A stretch of 64,000 nucleotides of DNA from Manihot esculenta (lineage: Eukaryota; Streptophyta; Magnoliopsida; Malpighiales; Euphorbiaceae). The notes beneath the pieces were generated by a model. That model was not told the DNA's origin. It ran no database searches and saw only the letters and a program-made list of their open reading frames with translations. The position numbers and the translations under genes are program-made. Positions 48,139 to 60,309 of the stretch are shown piece after piece (within the stretch, counting starts at the first letter, position 1; every line of letters starts with the position of its first letter). The stretch lies in NCBI RefSeq assembly GCF_001659605.2, contig NC_035170.2, positions 21,901,190-21,965,189 on the forward strand, written 5' to 3'.

Positions 48139-49560
48139 TGTTAGTGTATTTTCCCTAATCCATTATCTTGGACCTTTTTGTATGTCATTTTGGTTATTAA
48201 TAAAAGAGGTTTTATTATTATTATTATTTGTTTGCATGTTACATAATAATGGTTAAACATCTCTGGTTATTTATTATTATGGTGATAATAATAAAATATG
48301 ACTAGTGTGATTATTAATTGATAATCATGAGATGATTATGTATATGTTGATATAATTCAATAATCATAGATACTTGTTAGAGAACAAAGTACTGGATGGA
48401 CCCGCATTAAGATCACTACATGAGTTATTGCCATAAGTAAATCTCATAGTAGTTATGTCTTAATCCTTTGACTTGAGATTGTCATAGTTTCCAACATAAG
48501 GACTGTTATGTTTTGACATAACCATATATTGTCTTTAATCGGACAATCATAGAAATTATGTAGAGGATATTGAACAATCAAGATAGAATTTGTCCATCTC
48601 TTTGAGAGAGATATCTTCTAAGCCTCTCGATAAGTGAGACTGAGAAATGCATGGCCGTGCTCAAATGAATTAATAGTGTGATCAATATCATTTGATTTTA
48701 TCGGTCTAATTAGAGATCGAGAAATCATAAGTTTGAACATTATAAGTTTAAGACCATGACTTATGTTCAAACTACATATCATGTGACAAAGGAAAAGGAT
48801 TAATACATGTTCTATTTATTAGGCTTTATCGGACTATTGATCCTCATATTAATTGGATAGTCATAATGTCTTGCTAGAGGCCGCTTATGATTTATGGACC
48901 TTGTGGGACTGGGCCTATTGCCAATTAATGTGAGTCTATTGGGTCACACATAAAAAGAACGTTGTTGATGTGTTATATTAATGGGCTAAAAGCCCATTAG
49001 TATAATTAATAATAATAAATATGTTATTATTATTAATATTAATTATTTATTATTATAAGATAATAATATTTAAAAGATCCATAGTCTATCTGTAACTATT
49101 ATAGATAAAAGATTTTTCGGTTTCCTTATCAAAATAAACTATCACATAAGATATTTGAGTATCTGTGAGATTGTGATAGTTGGTTATGAACACAACTCTT
49201 TTACGGAAAAAAATGGAAAAATAAAAAGACTTAAAAATGAATAAAACTTCTTCTGCGAATTGTGGGAGTAACGTTTTGGAGAAATCGTTTTTGAGTTGCA
49301 GATTGGGGAGCACAAAGCTTATCCATCTTTGAGAGAGCTAGCACTCTAGAAGGATAAAAGACGTTAGTGTGGATACCATAGAGGGTGTTCGTTTTAAAAG
49401 CAGCATCATTAGTCCGGAACTGTATCTTCTCGTCAAGTCTAACAGGTTAGTCTCTTATCCTTCATTTCGAAATAAACAAAGCACTTGAATCCTGATAGGG
49501 AAACATATATTTTTTTCCTCTACGTGTTTTGGGTTGTAGTAATCTCTGGGTTTTCTAACA
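48139..49560. mobile_element. Solo LTR H, Copia-like (1422 bp)
   Basis: Bounded by inverted TGTTAG and CTAACA. The flanking 5-mers TTTCT (48134-48138) and CTTCT (49561-49565) differ at one base. No coding domain. Deleting it joins gag and protease sequence of element E in a sensible order. An internal GGGTCACACA stretch near 48930 is reminiscent of Copia LTRs. Strand not settled. Confidence 0.75.
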
Positions 49561-50668
49561 CTTCTATCTCTACATCAGAATAATTTTCTAAATATGACAT
49601 TTCATCAGAATCATAATCAGTTTCAGAAATTATCTCATCTCCTCTCATTATTACGGCATGTTTATTAACACACTCATTGGTATAATGTCCATGCCTTTTT
49701 ACATTTAAAGCGCTGAATATCCCAAGTCTTATTAGATTTAGAGGCTGATTCATTTTTACCATGAGAGTTAGATGTTTCTTTGCAAGGTAACGTACCTTTT
49801 TGGGTTGAAGACTTATCAAACCTTTTAGGATCAGCCTTGGTGTTCCATTTGAAACCCCATTTGTGGTTAGAGTTTTGAGCAGTCCTGTTACTCCCCCATC
49901 TACTTTGGCCTCTTTGTCTTTCTACCTTAATGGCAATATTCACCAAGTCTTTCAAATCAACATATGGTTGCAAATCAACCACATCAGCATCTCCTTGTTT
50001 AGACCATCAAAGAAATGAGCCATAGTCTGGTCTTTCTCCTCCACTATGTTTGCTTTGATCAAGAGCAACTCCATCTTTTGATCCCTGGGTCAGTCTTTGC
50101 AACTGATGATGGAGATCTCTATGGTAATAAGTAGACACATATTTCTTTCTCATGATTCGCTTTATCTATTCCCAAGTAGCAATGGGTAACTCTCCATTCC
50201 TTGTCCTAAATTTCACAAGCTCATTCCACCATATTAGTGCATAATCTGAAAACTTAAGGAGAACAAGTTTTACTTTTTTATCATCAGAATAGCTTTGACA
50301 GTTAAAAATCATCTCCACTTTACGCTCCCACTCTAAATAGGCATCAACATCACCTTTACCATTAAAGCTTGGAATCTTCATCTTTATGGAGTTTATATTA
50401 TTATCTACATAGGATACATAATCATTGAAGTTTCTGACTCAGAAAGGGGCTGATTGTACGTCATTTTCCTCTTTATAAGATGGATCGTGTGTATCATCAT
50501 CCCCTGATTAGACTTGCCCTTTGAAGATCTAAGGTTGTCATCAAAGTTATCCATTCTCCAATTTAGTCTCTGAAAGCTATCTATGAAATCTTTACATATA
50601 ACTTTAAGATCAGGCGTAAAGTCAGAAGTATTACCAAAATTATGCCCAAACATTATACAAAAATTCAC
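49561..50668 (-). pseudogene. gag: Gypsy E gag, decayed
   Basis: Minus-strand pieces: MKIPSFNGKGDVDAYLEWERKV (50166-50381, retrotransposon Gag start), FSDYALIWWNEL, then LVNIAIKVERQRG and a basic linker (49674-49982). A degenerate zinc-knuckle region (IQRFKCKKAWTLYQ / GHYTNEC, about 49660-49720) follows, then an acidic stretch ending at solo LTR H. Frame breaks near 49700 and 50000-50165 and several stops make it non-functional. The N-terminal piece 50405-50668 is acidic/basic and weakly recognisable. Confidence 0.8.
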
Positions 50669-51446
50669 AATTCTCTCAACTCACGTGTTTAACTTTCAAG
50701 CACTCACTTAGTATCTCAAAATTGTACTTCAAAATATAAACTCAATAAGTCAAGCTTGTATAAGTCAAATAACAAGGAAAGCAAAGAAAGATCTAACAAG
50801 AAAAAGATAGGAAATAGCACTAGATGCAAACTTACCAAAATGAACAAACGGATTGATTTAGCACACAAGAGTGAAATTTTGTATATTAAGTGTAATTAGA
50901 TGTTTAACAATGTGTAATTCTCAAACTAAGTGCAAGGAACCAACAAACAGAAATATACCAAATTGATAAACTAAGAATCAAAATTGACGAGATGAATGTG
51001 CTTAGCATGAAGTTTTCCCTAAGTATGCAATCCTAGGTTAATTAATGTTAATATTGACTCAACAAAAATAATTCAAAGCAAGTAAACAAAATAAACACTT
51101 AAACAGCAAGTATTAAGTACAACTGTTTTATGAAAATACTATCCAAATTGGCCCTAAACCTACTCCAAATATGTATTTTGAATCTCAAGTCCAGAAATAT
51201 ATTCAAGGTATATGAAATATGAATATATCAGTAAGTATCAATATTAGAACGAAATTTCAACAATTGATCCAAACAGTGAATTCGACTCTAATAGGTATTC
51301 TAAATTAACAGAAAGATCACAAAAAATTGAAGAACATACACCAAATAACCAAAGTGATATATTCAGCCAATAATGAATATAAAATTAAATATAAAGACGC
51401 AAATGATAGGTAACAAATTATCACTAAACCTAGCTTTAATACCAAT
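50669..51446 (-). other. Leader of Gypsy E between gag and 5' LTR
   Basis: AT-rich, no frame of note. The PBS-like TGGTATTAAAGC (minus strand) lies at 51433-51444. Confidence 0.65.
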
Positions 51447-52153
51447 TGATGTGAAACTCCAACCTATTAGAGACTGAAATGATACATACCCTAATAAAAA
51501 GAACTTAATTCGGAAAATAATTCCCCAATCTAAAATACCCTTAATTAATATGTAATTAAGAACACTTATAACTGATTGATTTTAAGAGTATCAAGAATAA
51601 GAATCATATAAATTAGTATCAAATTTTATTCGTGATGCAATGTTAAGAATCAAGATCTCTCTTAATCTCTCAAAGAAGAATCATGTAAAGCAATTATATT
51701 GAATAATTGATAATCTGTCTACAATGTGGAAAAAGAGATGTTTTATATACCCTAAGGCAGTATAGCTCAATTAGAAAAAGAAAATAAGTAAAAACTTAAT
51801 AAATACCCATGATCTTTGCCACTACCCACTACTATATATAGATCTATGATCTATGCCACTACCCACTACTGGATAACTACCCATTACTTAATAGCTATCC
51901 ACTACTGAATTAGTGATGAGAAATTTGTTGATGCAAATATAAAATTTAAATTGTCAATAAGGACACATTCGGCCTAGTTGACTTGGAATGACCATATTGT
52001 TCTTCAACTTCAAAATGAACTTGCAATAGTTCAACATATCTTTTCATGAATCCTTAAAGTTCTTCCTTCAATTTTTTGAATCTCAACCTTGTAATTGGTC
52101 CTTAAAGCAATGCTAGCTCATGATTTTTTGTGTTGTTGGTTGTGGTTACATCA
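51447..52153 (-). repeat. 5' LTR of Gypsy E (707 bp)
   Basis: TGATGTGAAACTCC at 51447 to TTACATCA at 52153. The direct repeats CTACCCACTACT (51830-51905) also occur in the other LTR. Confidence 0.88.
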
Positions 52154-54704
52154 GTCTTCCTCTAGCTTATAACCTGCGCTTATAAACTCAAAAAATATTA
52201 TAAATAAATATGTCATCTAATTTTTAGAGTTTATAAGCTAATTTGACTAATTTATAAGTTTAGAGAAATACTAAGTAGTTGGTCATTTATCCATTGAAAA
52301 AAAAATAAGAAGAAAAATTTTACCAAGAGCCACTTGGGTGTACAAATTCATTTGTACACCAATGTCATGCTCTCCTCCACTCTGTACTCTACTAGCCACC
52401 TCATCACCATCACCGGATGAAAACAAGAAAATAAAGCAGCATCCTAGTGGAGAATAAACCCCAAAATATTTTTTTTTCTCAGTTTTTAGGACTATAATTT
52501 AATGAATATAGAAATATGATAATTTTAACTCAGAACTTTCTTTTGTCTATTTCTTCGGCTCTTTTATTTTTTTTATTCTCTATATAATGACACTTGCTAG
52601 TAGGATCAAATTAAAATTTGATGGTCCCTTCTCTCTCTTTTTGTTTAAGAGAGAAAAAAAAAAAAATTCTCCTTTCGTAGGTCATTTCTCAATCATGGTT
52701 GTCGATTTTCCCGGCCCCTATAAGCAAAGGAGGCTTTTGTTTTTATAAGCAAGAGTTTTTTATTAATTTTTGAAAATTGAAAAAAAACTTAGTACGAGCA
52801 TTTGCTAACTAAACCTGAAAAATAAAATCTCAAACACCCTTTCTAAGCACTAGTATGCTGGGTAAAAAAACTTGGAGGAAACCATACCACATACAAAGAA
52901 ATTCATAAAATAGAATTTGTAATTTTATAGGACATAAACAGGGAGCACAACAACAAAGACCCAAGCAAAATAATTTATTTTGCTACTCAGTAACACTTAA
53001 GAATAATCAATAGAAAATTCATAAGCATCAAACGATATCCAAGCGAAAACATAGGAGCTATAGAAGCAAGAAGTTGAATGCCTCGACAAGGAAATAGGCC
53101 AAATCAAACACAATAATCATCGGCTACATCAAATAGCCTCACAAAACAGTAGGAATGTAAAATCAATTAAATTATCAAAAAATATTTAATAACGGCTCTA
53201 CCTTTCTAGATATGGGTTTCGTCTCTCCCCTCTCTGAGTGGGTTGATAAATGTATTTTATTGGTGTTTTAGTTTTCCTATAGGTTGAGCTTTCTTCAGAG
53301 AGGATTTTGAAGATCCTGCTGTTGTTAAGGTTCCTTTGAAGTGAGGGTTATGCTTTTAAGGGATGGTTATCTTCTCGGGCTGATATCAGGCTTAAATGCC
53401 TCACATTGGTGACCCTCAAGGCTGTTGATGTCGTGAAGCTCTCTCTATCACCCTCTCTTTTGGCCGTCTCTAATTAAAGTGGGGTTTATTGGTTTGGTCA
53501 CTACTTTAGCAAGTTGTCTCTGTTTCTTCGACTTCACATGATTGTTTTGCTAGATCTTCTAGCATAACTATCTTACATTTTCTTTTCTCTTAAAAGAGAT
53601 GCTTTTGGGTTTCAATCTATAGGGCATGGCAAGTCTTGCCATACATTATCCTCAGAAACAAATAATTAAAAACAGACAAAGAACATAAATTATTTGATAT
53701 TTCCAATTTTTGCTGCTTTTTGTGATAATTTATAAATCCATAAATCACAAGAATTAATCATTTTATCTTTTTTAAAGAAAAGACAATAATTGGAGGAATA
53801 TAAATAATATTTTTTCTCCATTTTCTTTTTCTTTTTGAATAATAATAATATTAATAAATCATTATTATTATTATTATTATTATACTCTAAAATTTTTATT
53901 CTTCATTTTTAATAATTATATCCTACTATTTGTGGAATGATTAATTGATGTCAGAAACAAGATATCACAGTTAATTAAATAAACATAGTTTAAGATATAA
54001 TTATTTAAAAAAAATCAAACTACAATTACTAAAACTAATAATTTTTTTTTTGCATTATTTATAATTAAAAAAGTGTTTTGTCTAGATGTTTCACATACTA
54101 TAAACTTATTATTATATATGTATAAAACGTATAATTTCAGTAGTAATTGTGAATAATCTAATAATAAATATTATATACAATTTAAAAATTTTGAAATGAA
54201 AACTTACCTATTGTTTTTATATTTACACAATCTTTTCATTGAATTAGTCTAAAAATATTATAAAAAAAATTCATTTCATCTATTAATTGAATTTTAAAAT
54301 CATCTTACCTCTATTTTTAAATAATTTAAGTATGTAATAGAATATTTTTTAAAATTTAAAGTGTGACTAAATTTTTCTTGTAAATTGTAAAGATATATAT
54401 ATGTATTTAGTTAATTTAATTTTAACAAATCATTATCAAAAAGATCATTTTCCTCCCTATATATGTACGTTTTCTTTCAAAAAATATGTTATATTTATAT
54501 TATGTATATACACAAAAGTCTATCCAACGCTCTCTATTTTATTGTTATAAAAATATAATAATTAATAATTAATTTAAAAATATAATAAATATTTTTCAAC
54601 CAATAGAAAAGAGACTGCCTTTAGCATTTCTCTAAATATAATCATGGTGAATTAAATATATTTATAAATTATGAAAATTATAACTTTCTTATAATTAAGT
54701 ATAT
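52154..54704. other. AT-rich intergenic DNA
   Basis: No gene recognised. It contains an (ATT)n microsatellite near 53862-53881 and a GC-richer stretch with T/C-rich words at about 53200-53640 of unknown origin. At 52154-52290 there is TTATAAGC-rich sequence similar in character to 41510-41800, perhaps the other side of a transposon split by element E. A CTAAACC...CAAACACCC stretch at 52811-52843 could be an inverted partner of 41497. Confidence 0.45.
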
Positions 54705-54958
54705 GAGAGATTATTGAGGATTTTAGGTGTACCACCTCATCATGCTACGGTGGTGCATCAAACTGATGGTATTATGATATATAATTAAAAAAAATTCATT
54801 AAATTCATATCATTATTAAAAAAATTATATTATTGAAAGTGAAAGTTTAATTTAAATTTATTAAGATTTAATTTTTAATTACTTGTCCTGATATTATTAG
54901 CTTGGTGTACCACTCAACGGGATGAGGTGATATACTTGGAATACCTAATAATTTTCTC
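54705..54958. mobile_element. MITE-like element (254 bp) with TIRs related to the neighbouring Pack element
   Basis: Starts GAGAGATTATTGAGG and ends with the imperfect inverse (ATAATTTTCTC). Inner words GGTGTACCACCTC and GGTGCATCAAACTGATGGTA recur inverted as ...TTAGCTTGGTGTACCACTC. The 11-base start GAGAGATTATT is identical to the outer end of the Pack element at 56586 (reverse strand). No target duplication found. Confidence 0.5.
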
Positions 54959-56586
54959 GGCAAATTATTAGATAATCCAAGTGCACCACCATCAATCCAA
55001 TAACATTAGTACAAGTTAACTAAAAAAAATTAGGGGTAGAGCATAAAAAATATAAATCTTTGCGGGTTTTTGAGTTTTAATTAAAAAGTTTAATTTTTGA
55101 TATAATAAGCTAAGAATCGAAAATATTTAGCGATTCTATCCAAATTTAAATAGGAAGTGGGAGAGTATGTACTGTAGTTGATGTGGTAGACCATCTGTCT
55201 TTTTTTATTACTTATTGGTGGGTCCCACACTATATATTAAATAATTAAATTGAGAAATTAACCCTTGATTAATGGTAGAAATTTAAGTTTGGTATTCAAC
55301 TGATCTGACCTAAAGTCACATTTAAAAATCACTACCGGAATAATTCAACTATGCTCTTCCATAGTCAAAGCGCCGCCACATCCTACAACTTCTAGAAAGC
55401 TCAAATCATAGTCGTCTATTAATCTATGGTCCTTAGTCATTAGCACCACCACCAATGGAGCCAGTGCTACGTAAGTGATCCTAAACTCCTGAATCGCTGT
55501 CAAAATTGTCATCATATCAAATCTACTCATCGAAACTATCGTCTCTCCCATAGTCAAAGCCCTTATGAAGTAATATAAACCATAAACATGAAAATAAGGT
55601 ATCAAACAAAAGCAAACTATAGGTGACGTCCTTATCGAGCGAACCACATGATTTACGACCACCATATATGTGAAATTCTAATGAGCCAAAACCACTCCTT
55701 TAACTGGACTAGTAGACCTTAAGGAGTAGAGAATCATTGCAGGTTTCGATTGGTAAACCTTCACTCCTTTCATTTCTCTAGAGTGAGCTGGATTCACCAT
55801 TAATGATTCAAACTCGGAAGCGTCGAATATGATTGTTCTGAGATTAGGAATTGTATGAGCAACATCCGACATAACAAATGCGATTATAAGTTTTGAGAGC
55901 TGAATTTGGTGGAGAATCTCAGGTTTGGAGCTAATTAAATTTTCAGGAGAGATAACAACATCGAGAGAAAAGAGAGAGAAGTAAAGAATAAGAATATGAA
56001 CAGAGTTACAAGAAAGAAAGAAAGCAATATCTCCTTTTCTTAGGCCAAGATGATGGTGAAGAGAAAAGGCCAAATTTTTAGTATGAAAGACAAAGTTGGG
56101 GAAAAAAATCCAGTGGCAAGTGCCAGCACCGTCGACAAAAGCGTTCTAGGGTTTTTTACTTCATTTACAAATGTTAACATAACTAATTAAGGGTTAATTC
56201 CTCATTTTGATTGTCCAAAGTGCAGCGTGGAATCCACCGTTAAGTAATAAAAAAATACAGATGACCTGCCATCGATACATGTTCTCCCACTTTCAATTTA
56301 AATTTGGATAGAATCGCCAAATATTTTTAAATTCTGTCATATTGTGTCAAGAAATAAATTTTTGAATTAAAATGCAAAAACTCACAAAAAAATTTAAATT
56401 TTTTATGCTATTACGTAAAAATTTAAAATTTAATAAGTGTAAATTAAAATTTTCAAACTTTTTAACAGTATTGTGAATTTAGTGAAAATATTTATTTACT
56501 TTATTACGTATGATCTTAATATTATTAGTTTGGTGCACCACTTCAGCACCGCGAGGTAATACAGCTGAAGGATCGAATAATCTCTC
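54959..56586. mobile_element. Pack-type TIR transposon carrying a 4CL-like gene fragment
   Basis: The left arm (about 54959-55290) and right arm (about 56165-56586) are long imperfect inverted repeats. Shared blocks include GCGATTCTATCCAAATTTAA, AGTGGGAGA, TTTTTTTATTACTTA and AATTAACCCTT, in the same order when the right arm is reversed. Between them lies only the 4CL-like fragment and no transposase. Long TIRs around a captured coding fragment fit a Pack-MULE or similar non-autonomous element. The exact ends and target duplication could not be fixed by eye. Confidence 0.65.
55340..56150 (-). pseudogene. 4-coumarate:CoA ligase-like (AMP-binding) gene fragment
   Basis: Resembles the N-terminal half of plant 4CL-like acyl-activating enzymes, which form acyl-CoA from a carboxylic acid, ATP and CoA. 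Recognisable: LHHHLGLRKGDIAFFLSCNS (near 56050), the degraded AMP-binding loop ILYSLRSTSPVKGVVLAH (near 55730; the usual SSGTTG is lost), a TAG at 55678-55680 where a basic residue is expected, then LIPYFHVYGLYYF, VSMSRFDMMTILTAIQEF and VVGCGGALTMEE (near 55370). The C-terminal half, including the second ATP-binding part, is absent. No intron is seen in the fragment. It lies wholly between the inverted repeats of the Pack element, so it is a captured, inactive piece. The substrate of the parent gene cannot be inferred. Confidence 0.8.
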
Positions 56587-56785
56587 AAAATTAATGAAAA
56601 TAAAAATATATACATAACCTGATTGGTGGAATAAAAAAGAAAGGTACCTGTCACCAATTCCTGATAAAAAAAATCAAAAATGAAAAATCAACTGCAATCT
56701 TTTGTTATGGTTTTTATATATATTATCTCAATTTATCCCTCATAGAGAGCAGTCCATTTGAAATATTGAAGCTATTTGCTTCTTG

Positions 56786-57801
56786 ATGGAACCACCTTCC
56801 ATTTTCCCCAATATGAGTGATGTTTCTGTCACCGGAAATAAGATCTCTCCAATAAACCATGCAAGATATAAGGAGATCATCTCAACTCTTCCTCAAAAAA
56901 AGTAGTTGGCGACGATCTCAACAGCTCCATAAATACCAAGGCTTTTGGTGTTTTCCAACTATCCTGGAAGGCATCATGGCTGCGCAGGAACAGTTCATAG
57001 CTCATCCTACTGATATTATAGCTTGCAGCCATCCAAAATCAGGCACGACTTGGCTTAAAGCCCTGTGTTTTGCCATTCTAACTAGAGCACAGTTCAACAA
57101 TTCCTCCACAAACCCTTTACTCACCGAGTCGCCGCATGATATTGTGCCCTGGATTGAATTTTTAGCTTTCACTGGCAAAAATAGAGACCCTGAACTTCCT
57201 CTTTTGGCCACACATATTCCCTATAATTTCTTGCCCAAGTCCATTGGAGAGGCCAACTGTAAAATTGTCTACATTTGCAGGGATCCCAAGGATGTGTTTA
57301 TTTCTGTGGCAATTTGCTGGTAAGGTAAGAGATACAAGTGCAGAAGCCTTTCCATTGGAGGATGCATTGGAGAAATTTTGAGAAGGAGTCAATGCTTATG
57401 GCCCTTATTGGGATCATGTTTTAGGGTATTGGAAAGCGAGCCTTGATTTTTCGGAGAGAATACTCTTTATCAAATATGAAGATTTGAAGAATGACACCTT
57501 TTCCTATGTCAAAAGAGTGGCGGAGTTCATGGGTTACCCTTTCTCTGCAGAAGAAGAGAAACGAGGATTGGTACAGGAGATTGTTGAGTTGTGCAGCTTT
57601 GAGAGTCTAAGTAGTTTGGAGGTCAATAAGAGTAGAAAGCATAGCAATGCAGTGCCTATCAAAGTTGAGAAAAATGCTTATTTTAGGAAAGGCAAAGTTG
57701 GTGATTGGCGGAACTATTTAACAGTTGAAATGGCAGTTAGACTTGACCAAATAACCTAGCAGAAGTTCAGTGGTTCTGGCTTGTCTTTCTCAAGTGCATA
57801 A
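56786..57801 (+). pseudogene. Sulfotransferase pseudogene, paralogue of the gene at 14401
   Basis: Clear SOT-family sequence: ARYKEIISTLP, HKYQGFW, the PAPS loop HPKSGTTWLKAL (near 57034), catalytic-His region ATHIPY (near 57208), CRDPKDVF, KYEDLKNDT (near 57475) and RKGKVGDWRNYLT (near 57688). It is broken by a frame change with a small deletion near 56890-56930, a second frame change near 57301-57306 (a two-base loss before the LWQFAG-like segment), TGA at 57379-57381 and TAG at 57757-57759. The original end is the TAA at 57799-57801. AATAAA follows at 57909-57914. Most likely an old tandem duplicate of the upstream gene, now separated from it by transposons. Confidence 0.92.
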
Positions 57802-58045
57802 ATCATCGTCATGTGTCATAATTTGGTGTGTTTTAGAATGCTTCAGATTCACTTCCATTCATTTTATTGTAATTTAGAAGCTTGCACTTCTTGGGATCTT
57901 TAGTTTTCAATAAAGATTTGAATGTTCGATATCTCGGACTTGCCAACTTTGTTTGCAATAAGAGCTTCTGTTGATCAAAGGTAGAATTTTGTTGTTTTCA
58001 ATTTTAAGGTAGTGCTGATTATAATTACTGATGAGGCCAACATAT
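57802..58045 (+). other. Downstream region of the sulfotransferase pseudogene
   Basis: Contains AGTTTTCAATAAAG (AATAAA at 57909-57914), matching the displaced poly(A) region of the intact gene near 41104. Otherwise nothing seen before the LTR of element F. Confidence 0.6.
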
Positions 58046-60235
58046 TGTAACGACCCCAAAATGGACCGTCACCGGCGCTAGGATTCAGGTCGGCTTAAGG
58101 CCGCCAGAACCCGTAGCAAGCCTGCTATACTCTCTGTGTACCTGTAAACCTCATACATGATCATACATTTTCTGTGAAAATAAAACTCTTTTCTGAACCA
58201 AGGCTTAACCTGTGCATGCACTAGCTCTGTACTCTGTACTCATGTACTCTGTACTCTGTATCCCTGACTAGAGCTTACTCTAGATGGGTTATTCCATACC
58301 TGTTAAGCCTGGTTTTCACATACAGGAAAACATATATACATATACAGATCATGTACAAAACATACATCACTAGGTCAAGCAACAACTATTACATCTCTTT
58401 AATATTACATGTCCACTCTAAGCTATTACAGATCTCTTTACTTTTCCTGTACTCTGCTGGACTGTCTCTCCCTGTACACTGTATACTGAACCTGCAAAAC
58501 TGGGGTTAAGGGAGTGGGATGAGCTCTATAGCCCAGTGAGTAGAACAGTAAAATATCTCAGTAAAATATGATCTCATGGAATGCACCATATCACAGACAA
58601 GCCACATCAAGAGTAAACCTGTCACCACATAGTCCCAGTAACTCTGTGCCAGGGCGTAGAATCGAGCACCTGGTCTTCCTGTCATATATGTATAGGTGTA
58701 TATAACACCTCTGTACTTACCATTGCCAGGGCGTAGTCAAAGGCTCCTGGACTTTGCTATACCTGCCAGGGCGTAGTCAAAGGCTCCTGGACTTTGCTAT
58801 CATTGCCAGGGCGTAGTCAAAGGCTCCTGGACTTCCTGTCTGAGACGATTGGATCATTCAGCATTTACTCACATCACCAAATAATAATGCAATGCAACAT
58901 ATTCGTGTATACTAATGTAATCAACCTATGGCATAATCATGATGCATGAAATATGCTAAAAGCAGTTTATGGTTCAATTAAAAGTCATAAGTTTAGTTCC
59001 ACTCACCTCTGGCTCTGGACTGACTCACTCTGCAGGTTCACCTCTGGAGCAGTACTCACTGCTGCTCTCTCTGGTTCCTCTGGTCTGTAACACATAAAGA
59101 CTCAAATGAGGGACCAAACTATCGTAAGAATACCTCTCTTACACTACCCAAGAAACCCCTTAATCTTACTCTAAAACTCATGCAAAACATGCAAAAGAAA
59201 AGCTGGACAGAACACTTTCGGCGGCAGGTTCGGCGGCCGAATGTCCTCTCCAGAGACGAAACTCAAGCACCTTCGGCGGCACCTTCGGCGGCCGAATCCC
59301 CTAAACAGAGCCGAACATGCAAAAACACTCAGGGGCAAGCTGTGGCAACCAAGCCACCATGCAGGAGGTTCGGCGGCCGAATGAACCTTCGGCTGCCGAA
59401 CCTGAGTTCATCCAGAACTCAGCTTCAATGGCAAACCATCTTCTTCTTCCCTTCAACCACTCAAACCATATATACTTCACCTCCTCAACATACATATACT
59501 CATGTATATGATCACAGGGGTCCAAAACTATCTAATAACCCCAAACAACAAAACAAACATAACACATAAACATATATACATGCATAAATCATCAAAACCA
59601 CTACTTCTCATGTACACATGCATCTCTCTCCCTTAACTTCCATAAAACCTTCAGAAAACTCATAAACAGGTTCAAGAGCATTACTTACCTCCTGTAACAA
59701 GAAGCTGAACACTCTGACCTAAGGAAAACGAACCAACTCTTCTCAAACTCTCAAACTCTCTCAAACTCACTTTTTGCTTCAAAACAGTCAAACCCCTTGT
59801 AACTGCTCAAAACACTCTGCATGAGCTGCTTAAACTCAGCAAATACAGCATAGGAGACGTGGCCAACTTCTGGACATGATCTGGTGATCACACCTGTCCA
59901 AAAGGCTGACTCAGGAATACAAACCTGCTGGCTAAGCAACTCAGCTTCGGCTGCCGAATCGCATGCAAAACCATGCAACATTCGGGGGCCGAACCTGAAC
60001 TTCGGAAGCCGAACATTGGGCACTTTCGGCGGCCGAACTTATCTTCGGCGGCCGAACTTGGCTCCTCTGCCTTGGTTCATTTCAACTCAACACTCACTTC
60101 CATTCCCCCTCTAAACCATCAACACACATCCCACCACTTAGTAACACATAACTCCTACCCTTAGATAGAATCCCAACACCCCGGATTCCACCAGATAATA
60201 GGAATTCCGATGCCGGATTCTAGCCGGGTATTACA
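58046..60235 (-). repeat. 3' LTR of Gypsy F (2190 bp)
   Basis: TGTAACGACC at 58046 to TATTACA at 60235. Near-palindromes at 59216-59400 and 59945-60060. A minisatellite with CCAGGGCGTAG units (four, spaced mostly 39-40 bp toward the end) at about 58651-58838. Donor-like GGAG/GTAAGTAATG near 59690 and acceptor-like TTTTGCAG near 58493 (minus) are in the same relative places as in A-C. Confidence 0.9.
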
Positions 60236-60309
60236 TTCTCCCCTCCTTAAGAATATTCGTCCTCGGATGTTCCTAAAACACAAAACAAAACACAAGGAGG
60301 AAACTAACC

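Larger units (their letters stand above)
41807..52153 (-). mobile_element. Old Ty3/Gypsy retrotransposon E with two solo LTRs inserted
   Basis: LTRs of about 705 bp: 3' LTR 41807-42511 and 5' LTR 51447-52153. The latter has TGATGT...ACATCA ends. The PBS region on the minus strand reads TGGTATTAAAGC (51433-51444), a decayed initiator-Met site. The PPT lies at about 42512-42530 (minus strand, AAGAGGGAGAGGA). The LTRs are visibly more divergent than those of A-D, and no clear target duplication remains. The coding region spans 50668-42669 and is cut by solo LTR H and solo LTR I. It is a different Gypsy lineage from A, B, C and F. Confidence 0.88.
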
